From Acinetobacter piscicola (GTDB taxonomy: Bacteria > Pseudomonadota > Gammaproteobacteria > Pseudomonadales > Moraxellaceae), in NCBI RefSeq assembly GCF_002233755.1, contig NZ_NIFO01000012.1, positions 41,646 through 105,645 on the forward strand: a DNA stretch of 64,000 nucleotides, in the 5' to 3' direction. Below, in pieces: positions 58,901-64,000 of this stretch (the first letter of the stretch is position 1; each line of letters opens with the position of its first letter). Below the pieces are notes generated by a model that saw only the letters and a list, made by a program, of their open reading frames with translations, did not search any database and was not told the DNA's origin. The position numbers and the translations under genes are program-made.

Positions 58901-59531
58901 GCTCGCATCATTAAAAATTAAAGCATTACAATTCTTACAAGATTATTGGATTGGTAATTTTGCTATTGCTGGACTCGCTTTAGTGAGTTTATGGGTTGTC
59001 AGCCTGTTTCATAATGGGGATTGGAATCTGAGTTATGTGACCTTGTTGAATCCAATCGATATTTTGAGTATCGGTTTATTTATTATTCTCATCGTTGCAA
59101 TAAAACCGATTTTGGAAGGGCAACAGCGTAGTTTGCAAATAGCCAGTATGGCTGTGGTGATACTCACAGGTTTGATGTTGATCAGTAGTATCCTGTTGCG
59201 CAGTTTACATCATTATTTACAGCTTCCTTATTGGTCAATTGAAGCGTGGCAGAACGGAACAGTTCAAGCCAGTTTAACGATTTTATGGGTGGTTTTAGCC
59301 CTTGTTCTGACCACCTTTGCAAGTAAAAAAGCCTTACGTTATGTATGGATGATTGGTATTGCAGTATTGGCATTGGTGATTGCTAAATTAATATTCTTAG
59401 ATTTATCGCATACACATACCATTACTCGAATTGTCTCGTTTATTGGAAGTGGTTTGGTAATGTTAGTGATTGGTTATTTTGCACCTTTACCGCCTGCACC
59501 CAAAGATTCGAGTACTGAAAATAAAGGCTAA
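55995..59531 (+). CDS. DUF2339 giant polytopic membrane protein
   Basis: 1178 aa. Two hydrophobic helices near the N-terminus are followed by a polar, low-complexity stretch (about 85-215, rich in Ser/Asp/Gln). About 30 more transmembrane segments then run to the C-terminus. The block after the linker (FVDWFKGGNSIVRVAIIILLIGIILLLRFASEYWQPTLSSKMIGIAVAGIVMTVIGYRLR, given in outline) is the DUF2339 hallmark. AAGGAAA precedes the ATG. Function unknown in this family. It is convergent with mscS. Confidence 0.87.
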   Translation: MHSQQEKNSHQDFNSSSNRSNRYSWLAKLNLFALAGFILAMFAIDEQGWVCGIGVFFCFILIFVFRALSEQQNMIRFQQRQIQDLLEAQKRNKAVESPTQTAEVKVDDIEKFEQNNVINVESPTQLSSIPIKISTSLGHHSNVIDDVNDSSLATTDVDVPQAHANLSDHIDFASSPLDTSPSSNLDLEINNNSDSQQKQQSLFKDSQLKDSDLLKDLKGMTSLWSAFVDWFKGGNSIVRVAIIILLIGIILLLRFASEYWQPTLSSKMIGIAVAGIVMTVIGYRLRHKRYGYAISVQGAGLGILFLVLFSAFKLSVITSIGVSYGLLIILLAITLLLALRQNALILAFIALGSGFVAPFILNTGSNNIPALFSYYLALNIALAVIAFFKPWRILNTVSLLATFGVGGLSIWMKAQPEQYAVLTLLVWLHFALYLFISIRYSLNISKYKIAFKNIPLIDTGLIFATPFMAFTLYAGLVYHSASRLSFASAVLALVYFAIGYALHKKYQSLTLLIQSFYGLGLTFLALVLPFAFNAQWTSTGWAVQALALIWIGCRHQLKNSVLFGLVLLGLSTGSWFKSIFIDENISLVAVTFLCLALLLSLYIFHTPELDESSSKSFSKKSIAENDQSGSITQAKSTSVFKSLIEMTQVIGFIALQLVVLVYSCTLYRMDQLDHNTILMSILTIVAIAIAWRIHQVQRQISAAVQLFAGCGLFYFALIPVMLWQADIVSLWWTVQALSMLIFTSRYAIVSLRNFASILLFSSALSVVVAILNDDPLRYFAATLLICSLAVSAYWLRYKTQPMAMSTDRIFACISLLISFMFTPYLAYQLFDALSWELRSIGLPMLVWWGILTVIYRFKQRVLDHVWLFFTVALLLFSAVEIALVSLFVVDDLQLWAMSAKYHLSMLMTIVTWCVAFIFVLKVFTAQLNRVLAQFLMLSAVLLLAVFGGLIASNELSFTPLLLLFPIVVLLASLKIKALQFLQDYWIGNFAIAGLALVSLWVVSLFHNGDWNLSYVTLLNPIDILSIGLFIILIVAIKPILEGQQRSLQIASMAVVILTGLMLISSILLRSLHHYLQLPYWSIEAWQNGTVQASLTILWVVLALVLTTFASKKALRYVWMIGIAVLALVIAKLIFLDLSHTHTITRIVSFIGSGLVMLVIGYFAPLPPAPKDSSTENKG

Positions 59532-59594
59532 AGTGAAGTTGAAAATGGTGTTTCTGCACAGTGTTTTGTTTTAAAGATTGCTGTTTCTGATAGT

Positions 59595-59839
59595 AAAAAG
59601 CCCTATTGTGTAACAATGCTGATCAGTTAAGCTTTTTTAAATCCTCCCCCTTGCGGAGCTACGCTCCTCACCTTTGATAAAGGAAGGAGGAGCAGCACTG
59701 CTGCGTAGGAATCTAAAATTATTTTTAAATTCTCAATAGTTCCCCTCTTTTTTAAAGAGGGGTTAGGGGAGATTCTTAGATGAGTAACGACTAAATTACT
59801 CTTAACTGATTGGTATTACTTATTAATATAGGGCTTTTT
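59595..59839. terminator. Terminator stem split by a MITE
   Basis: The two 12-bp arms AAAAAGCCCTAT and ATAGGGCTTTTT have the form of a bidirectional terminator for the converging DUF2339 and mscS genes, but they are 221 bp apart with the family-1 element between them. Insertion into the original loop is the simplest reading. Confidence 0.5.
59615..59817. repeat. MITE-like intergenic repeat, family 1, copy D
   Basis: A 203-bp element with ends AATGCTGATCAGTTAAGC (59615-59632) and CTTAACTGATTGGTATT (59801-59817). It is the reverse-orientation copy of 20944-21131: inner modules CTTGCGGAGCTACGCTCCTCACC and TTCCCCTCTTTTTTAAAGAGGGG occur in the opposite order. It sits between the two halves of a perfect 12-bp inverted repeat AAAAAGCCCTAT (59595-59606) and ATAGGGCTTTTT (59828-59839). 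The remainder of the 59532-59884 gap holds nothing else recognisable. Confidence 0.78.
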
Positions 59840-59884
59840 CTTATTGCTAAGCTATGGTTACTTCAAAATAATCTTTGTTAGACC

Positions 59885-60823
59885 TTATAGCTGCTTATCC
59901 TGTTTTTTCTCAAGTTTTAAATCTTGAGCATTGGCATAGTCGTCAATATCACCATTGACTGATGTTGCTGTAGTTGGTGTTGGTCGATCTACAAAGCCAA
60001 TTTTAGGTACAGCGATTTCAATTTTATTCTCAACAAAGCGATTTCGAATAAACTCGTGGATTTCATCTTTGACTTGTAAATAATTGTCCTGTTTACACCA
60101 TAGAGCAAACAGGATTTCAATTGAAGATTCACCAAAGGCAGAAACAGTGACATGTGGTTTGGGGTCAGCTAACACCAATGGATAAGCATTTGCAATGTTG
60201 ATCAAAACTTCACGGACTTTGTTAATATCTTCATCAAAATTAATTGGAACAATAATAGGGAGTCGCCGTATAGGGAATTTGGATAAATTATGCACAGGTG
60301 CGCGAATCAATTGTTCATTGGGAAGTCGTACATAAACATTGTCTAAGGTTAAAAGCTTGACTGAAAGAAGGTCAATTGAAATCACTTCACCTTCAATGGT
60401 ATGCCCACGAATTAGCGTGAGTTGAATGGTATCGCCGACTTCAAAAGAACCTTCACCAATCAAAAATAAACCACTAATCAAGTTCGATGCAGATGTTTGA
60501 GAGGCAAAACCTAAAGCAACCGTCAAGATACCTGCTGCGCCTAAGAATACGCTGAGTTTAAAGCCTGCTTCTTTTAAACTGGCAATGACAAACAGTAAGA
60601 AAATAAAATAGAAAATACCTCTACGCCAAACCAATCGTTGATGTGCATTAAAACGTACACCAATAGTTCGAATGAACGTATTAGAAACCACTCTTGCCAG
60701 AACAAAACCGACAAAACATAAAACCAAAGCAACTGCAATTTCGCTTAAGCGATCAACATTTACATTGGTAAATACGCCTTTCAAACTATCTATAATATCT
60801 TTGGGAATATTGGATTCAGCCAT
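59885..60823 (-). CDS. MscS family mechanosensitive ion channel
   Basis: 312 aa. Three transmembrane helices lie near 30-50, 70-90 and 98-118, the last being the pore-lining one (GAAGILTVALGFASQTSASNLISGLFLIG). The MscS beta domain follows (GSFEVGDTIQLTLIRGHTIEGEVISIDLLSVKLLTLDNVYVRLPNEQLI) and a C-terminal alpha/beta cage domain. It opens on membrane tension to relieve osmotic shock. The C-terminus has an extra polar tail. It follows the 273-aa gene by 16 bp, so both form one operon. Confidence 0.93.
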   Translation of the reverse strand: MAESNIPKDIIDSLKGVFTNVNVDRLSEIAVALVLCFVGFVLARVVSNTFIRTIGVRFNAHQRLVWRRGIFYFIFLLFVIASLKEAGFKLSVFLGAAGILTVALGFASQTSASNLISGLFLIGEGSFEVGDTIQLTLIRGHTIEGEVISIDLLSVKLLTLDNVYVRLPNEQLIRAPVHNLSKFPIRRLPIIVPINFDEDINKVREVLINIANAYPLVLADPKPHVTVSAFGESSIEILFALWCKQDNYLQVKDEIHEFIRNRFVENKIEIAVPKIGFVDRPTPTTATSVNGDIDDYANAQDLKLEKKQDKQL

Positions 60824-60839
60824 ATTTTTACCTCAGCCC

Positions 60840-61661
60840 TTAGAAGAATGAATCAAACATATTGAACAATGCGCCACCTGGAGAGCGTGGTGGATGTACA
60901 TAAGTCACTTCACCTGCGAGTGGAGGAGTGCGATTTTCGATTCTGACACGGGCAGGGCGGTCACTTCCCTCATACAATACTTTGATTTGTGATGTCCAAA
61001 GTCGTTTGGTACTTTCACTATAGAAAAGGGGAAGAGCAGGAACAGGAACATTCATTCGGTCAAAACGCAATTGATGGTTACTTACATTGTGAAAATCAAT
61101 CGGTGTTACTGCACGGAAAGCACGTGGGCGCAGCAAACTAAGTTCTGTGCGACCATCTACAGAAGAGGCATAACACATTTCACCATTACGATGATCAGGG
61201 CCAAACCAAGTATCTTTAGGTTGGATGACTGGAATATCAAACAACGGTTCTTTTTGCGCTTGCACAAAACCAGAAACCCAAAGCGGGGTACTGATATACA
61301 ATGTTCCACGTTGTCCAGCAGGAATATAAATTGGATCGACAGGGCGGATCACCACAGAACGATCTGCCAAACGTGGCATTAACTGGAATGTATTATGCGT
61401 TTCCCTAAACATATAGCGTTCAACATGTACAGGTTCGGGAAATCCAAAATTGACATCATTAATTTGATGCCATTGTTGTTCATAGTCATATTGAAAATGC
61501 GGGCGATAGTATTCCAAACGCCATTCTTGTAAACCACGTGTGAGTCGTAGCATCATTGAGCCAAATTGCCATGCTTTGCATTGCGAAAGTTCAAAGTGTT
61601 GTTCTCCCCACCATTTTAAATTAGGGAGCTCTGGCTCTAGATGTTCATTCTTTTTAGACAA
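60840..61661 (-). CDS. Conserved protein paired with MscS (possibly DUF432)
   Basis: 273 aa soluble protein, no signal peptide or membrane segment. Beta-rich with many aromatic residues: VIRPVDPIYIPAGQRGTLYISTPLWVSGFV, DGRTELSLLRPRAFRAVTPIDFHN, IKVLYEGSDRPARVRIENRTPPLAGEVTYVHPPRSPGGALF. The look and its position next to MscS fit the DUF432 family, but I am not certain of that name. Co-transcribed upstream of mscS, it may tune or assemble the channel. It is divergent from gspE with 99 bp between starts. Confidence 0.65.
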   Translation of the reverse strand: MSKKNEHLEPELPNLKWWGEQHFELSQCKAWQFGSMMLRLTRGLQEWRLEYYRPHFQYDYEQQWHQINDVNFGFPEPVHVERYMFRETHNTFQLMPRLADRSVVIRPVDPIYIPAGQRGTLYISTPLWVSGFVQAQKEPLFDIPVIQPKDTWFGPDHRNGEMCYASSVDGRTELSLLRPRAFRAVTPIDFHNVSNHQLRFDRMNVPVPALPLFYSESTKRLWTSQIKVLYEGSDRPARVRIENRTPPLAGEVTYVHPPRSPGGALFNMFDSFF

Positions 61662-61760
61662 AAGTGTTCATCCTTCTCATTAAATCTTCAAAAACAGACT
61701 TCACGCTGTCATACGCATAGAGTACACTCAAAGCAATTTTAATCATTAATATAAGTTGTA

Positions 61761-63248
61761 ATGCAAGTCCTTAAACAATTACAAATACCATATAGTTTTG
61801 CAAAACGGCATGGAGTGCTGTTGCGTTATGAGGGTGATCAAGTTTTTATTGTTCGCCGTCAGGATACCGCACAAATTGCGATTCAGGAAGCACGTCGCTA
61901 TCTTGGTCGTACAGCACAACATCAATTATGTAGTGAAATTGAGTTTAATCATATGCTCAGTTCAAGCTACGCAGGTGAAACTGGGGAATCTCAGCAAGTG
62001 GCCGCAGGTTTGGAGGATCATCCAGATTTATTGAGCCTTGCAGATCAAGTCCCTGAAACTGAAGATTTGATGGATCAGGAAGATGATGCACCCATTGTCC
62101 GTTTGATCAATGCTTTATTGTCTGAAGCGATTCGAGTCGGGGCTTCCGATATTCATATTGAAGCCTTTGAAAAGAAACTATCTGTGCGTTTACGTGTAGA
62201 TGGTCAATTGCGCGAAATTGTGCAACCACGCCGTGAACTTGCACCGTTATTGGTGTCACGTATTAAAGTCATGGCGAAACTGGATATTGCCGAAAAGCGT
62301 GTTCCGCAAGATGGTCGTATTTCTTTGCGTCTTGCTGGACGTGAGGTCGATGTGCGTGTTTCGACTTTACCGTCATCGCATGGTGAACGTGTGGTGATGC
62401 GTTTGCTCGATAAGCAAGCTGGGCGTTTGAATATGACGCATTTGGGTTTAATGAATAATGATTATGAACGATTGACGCAATTGGTTCATCGTCCGCATGG
62501 CATTATTCTCGTGACTGGCCCTACAGGTTCAGGTAAGACCACAACACTTTATGCGGCTTTGTCTGATTTAAATGATGGTTCGAAGAATATTCTCACTGCC
62601 GAAGATCCGATTGAATACCAACTTGAAGGGATTGGGCAAACGCAGGTCAATACCAAAGTTGATATGACTTTCGCACGTGCTTTAAAAGCCATGTTGCGTC
62701 AAGATCCTGATGTGGTGATGGTCGGTGAGATTCGTGATTTGGAAACCGCAGAAATTGCAGTTCAAGCGTCTTTAACAGGTCATTTGGTTTTATCTACGCT
62801 ACACACCAACACTGCGATTGGTGCAGTGACTCGTTTAAAAGATATGGGTATTGAACCTTTCTTATTGTCTAGTTCTTTGATTGGTGTGATTGCACAGCGT
62901 TTGGTACGAACTTTGTGTTCGCATTGCCATACATGGCGTGATACAGATCAATTTGAGAAAGATGTTTTTAGACCTGTAAGCACAGATTTGAATTTACAAT
63001 TACCTGTACCGAATGGTTGCGACTATTGTTCGCATACGGGTTTTACTGGTCGTACTGCGATTTATGAAATTGTCCCGATTGATGAGCAGATGCGCCGTTT
63101 GATTCATGGAAATGCAGCGGAGTATGAGCTTGAGGATTATGCACGTAAAGAATCAGGTTCGATTCGTGATGATGGTTTACGTAAAGTTTTGGCAGGTAAA
63201 ACTACGATGGAAGAGGTTTTACGTGTGACGAATGAAGCGGCGGAGTGA
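61761..63248 (+). CDS. gspE: Type II secretion system ATPase GspE
   Basis: 495 aa cytoplasmic ATPase driving pseudopilus assembly. The N-terminal N1E/T2SSE_N-like part covers about 1-110. The RecA-like core has Walker A GPTGSGKTTTLY, the Asp box AEDPIEYQ, Walker B VGEIRDLETAEIA and the His box LSTLHTN. The tetracysteine zinc element lies late in the protein (CSHCHTW ... GCDYCSHTG), as in GspE and PilB. The N-terminus is shorter than PilB's, favouring GspE. No gspF follows; instead a terminator and a dif-like site end the transcription unit. Confidence 0.88.
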   Translation: MQVLKQLQIPYSFAKRHGVLLRYEGDQVFIVRRQDTAQIAIQEARRYLGRTAQHQLCSEIEFNHMLSSSYAGETGESQQVAAGLEDHPDLLSLADQVPETEDLMDQEDDAPIVRLINALLSEAIRVGASDIHIEAFEKKLSVRLRVDGQLREIVQPRRELAPLLVSRIKVMAKLDIAEKRVPQDGRISLRLAGREVDVRVSTLPSSHGERVVMRLLDKQAGRLNMTHLGLMNNDYERLTQLVHRPHGIILVTGPTGSGKTTTLYAALSDLNDGSKNILTAEDPIEYQLEGIGQTQVNTKVDMTFARALKAMLRQDPDVVMVGEIRDLETAEIAVQASLTGHLVLSTLHTNTAIGAVTRLKDMGIEPFLLSSSLIGVIAQRLVRTLCSHCHTWRDTDQFEKDVFRPVSTDLNLQLPVPNGCDYCSHTGFTGRTAIYEIVPIDEQMRRLIHGNAAEYELEDYARKESGSIRDDGLRKVLAGKTTMEEVLRVTNEAAE

Positions 63249-63326
63249 TGTGTTTATTTTCTTAACCTAACTAAAATTGTGGAACAATGATCAAATACTT
63301 AGGCGTGAAACGTGAATAATGACAGG

Positions 63327-63363
63327 AAAGCCGCTCCAGTGCGCTGAACCATGGAGCGGCTTT
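63327..63363 (+). terminator. Hairpin terminator after gspE
   Basis: A 12-bp stem AAAGCCGCTCCA/TGGAGCGGCTTT around a 13-nt loop, about 80 bp after the gspE stop codon. The T tract is short. Confidence 0.65.
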
Positions 63364-63399
63364 AACTAAGATATTGATGCTTATAGGAAAAGTTTAAGC

Positions 63400-63427
63400 A
63401 TTTCGCATAAGGTGTATTATGTTAATT
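63400..63427 (+). other. dif-like XerC/XerD recombination site, copy 1
   Basis: 28 bp with the 11-6-11 layout: XerC-type arm ATTTCGCATAA, spacer GGTGTA, XerD-type arm TTATGTTAATT. The arms closely match dif of gammaproteobacteria (XerD arm TTATGTTAAAT in E. coli). It faces a second site at 63946-63973 in the opposite orientation. Confidence 0.85.
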
Positions 63428-63436
63428 TCAGGAAAA

Positions 63437-63459
63437 TTTAAAGATCATTGATCTTTAAA
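63437..63459. promoter_or_regulatory. 23-bp perfect palindrome upstream of the dif-module gene
   Basis: TTTAAAGATCA-T-TGATCTTTAAA lies between the first dif-like site and the module's gene, 42 bp before the ATG. It could be an operator for autoregulation or a terminator of leftward transcription (the minus strand lacks a long U tract). Confidence 0.5.
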
Positions 63460-63501
63460 AAAAAGAGGACAATCTTTTTTTTCAATTTAATATGAGTTCT
63501 T

Positions 63502-63951
63502 ATGATAACTATTTATTACTATCTCTCGTGGGTAAGTTTTATCTTATTTATTTTCTTTTCTTTAGTTTTAATAATTTTTAGAAAGCCACTATATGGCCTA
63601 GGGCTCTTATTTATTATTCCTACATTGTTTTTTTGCATAAAATATAATCGATTATTACCGCCTCCTAAATATATGAGTTCTGAAATATTATGTGCTACTT
63701 ACACTTATAAAGGTATTGATCCAACATCCAGTTCTAGAGGAAGAAGGGCTGAGGTGTACTACTTTCAATTTGATAATAATATTGAATTTTATTTCAGAAA
63801 TGATATAAAAAAGCATAAGTTAGATTTTAATAAATTATATATAAACGATAAATTTTGTTTTACACTTCAGCGTAATAAGGATTACAAAAATAATTTACGT
63901 AGGGCAAAAATAATTAAAGTTGAAAAAAATCACAAATCTAACTCCATTTAA
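63502..63951 (+). CDS. Small membrane protein carried in a dif module, unknown function
   Basis: 149 aa, AT-rich with many ATA, AGA and TTA codons, unlike its neighbours. Two hydrophobic helices (about 5-27 and 30-46: WVSFILFIFFSLVLIIF, LYGLGLLFIIPTLFFCI) are followed by a mainly beta soluble part (AEVYYFQFDNNIEFYFRND) and a basic C-terminus. The TAA stop codon is formed by bases 63949-63951 within the second dif-like site. No family recognised and no clear ribosome-binding site near the ATG. The bounded, compositionally foreign context points to horizontal acquisition by Xer recombination. Confidence 0.65.
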   Translation: MITIYYYLSWVSFILFIFFSLVLIIFRKPLYGLGLLFIIPTLFFCIKYNRLLPPPKYMSSEILCATYTYKGIDPTSSSRGRRAEVYYFQFDNNIEFYFRNDIKKHKLDFNKLYINDKFCFTLQRNKDYKNNLRRAKIIKVEKNHKSNSI

Positions 63952-63973
63952 CATAATGGTGCTTATGCGAAAT
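63946..63973 (-). other. dif-like XerC/XerD recombination site, copy 2 (inverted)
   Basis: On the plus strand it reads ATTTAACATAA, TGGTGC, TTATGCGAAAT, so on the minus strand it is ATTTCGCATAA, GCACCA, TTATGTTAAAT. The XerC arm is identical to copy 1 and the XerD arm differs by one base; the spacer differs. The inverted pairing and the 518-bp interval are the layout of a dif (pdif) module. Confidence 0.85.
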
Positions 63974-64000
63974 GTTTTTGTTAGAACCCATTTAAAGTGT

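Overview
The window looks like chromosome of an Acinetobacter species (Moraxellaceae). The base composition is AT-rich. Gene content and neighbourhoods fit this genus: gacS/barA near cysM-rlmD-relA, pcnB-folK-panBC, rapZ with an HPr-family gene, trxA and rho divergent from ppx, and accA overlapping tilS. No rRNA, tRNA, CRISPR array, prophage or transposase gene was found.

Layout. 1-9.5 kb: the start of an enoyl-CoA hydratase gene (runs off the left edge), the GacS/BarA hybrid kinase on the minus strand, then cysM, a DEDD exonuclease, rlmD and relA on the plus strand. 9.5-14 kb: a minus-strand block of envelope genes (FlgT/CsgG-like, LpoB, YcfL-like, a TPR-like periplasmic protein) plus a short-chain dehydrogenase, lying between relA and mazG. 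14-20.9 kb: mazG, a ComEA-like gene, pcnB-folK-panB-panC and rapZ-HPr-darP. 20.9-28.4 kb: an accessory catabolic region with an acyl-CoA ligase, an AraC regulator, and a divergent three-gene operon (neutral-ceramidase-type amidohydrolase, FAD lactone/alditol oxidase, PLP enzyme of the D-serine dehydratase fold). 28.6-44.6 kb: the translation cluster thrS-infC, rpmI-rplT, pheS-pheT-ihfA, opened in two places by unrelated genes and mobile repeats. 44.7-63.2 kb: housekeeping genes (alanine-rich lipoprotein, rho, trxA, ppx, accA-tilS-proC-yggT, polA, a DUF2339 giant membrane protein, MscS with a partner, gspE). 63.4-64 kb: a small AT-rich module bounded by two inverted XerC/XerD (dif-like) sites.

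Most notable. (1) The right edge carries a dif module: two 28-bp sites of 11-6-11 architecture in inverted orientation, enclosing one membrane-protein gene whose stop codon lies inside the second site. (2) The thrS leader holds a 7-bp hairpin with a 7-nt loop that mimics a tRNA-Thr(UGU) anticodon loop just upstream of the Shine-Dalgarno. (3) Two related non-autonomous elements (288 and 349 bp) with matching terminal inverted repeats and 4-bp target duplications flank a three-gene segment. (4) The amidohydrolase/oxidase/PLP-enzyme operon looks like an uncharacterised amide or sphingoid-type degradation pathway. (5) infC starts at AUU, adding 46 residues to the reading frame that begins at the first canonical start codon.

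Start codons were chosen from ribosome-binding sites and family N-termini, so several differ from the longest open frame. Functions rest on motif recognition by eye; no database search was run.
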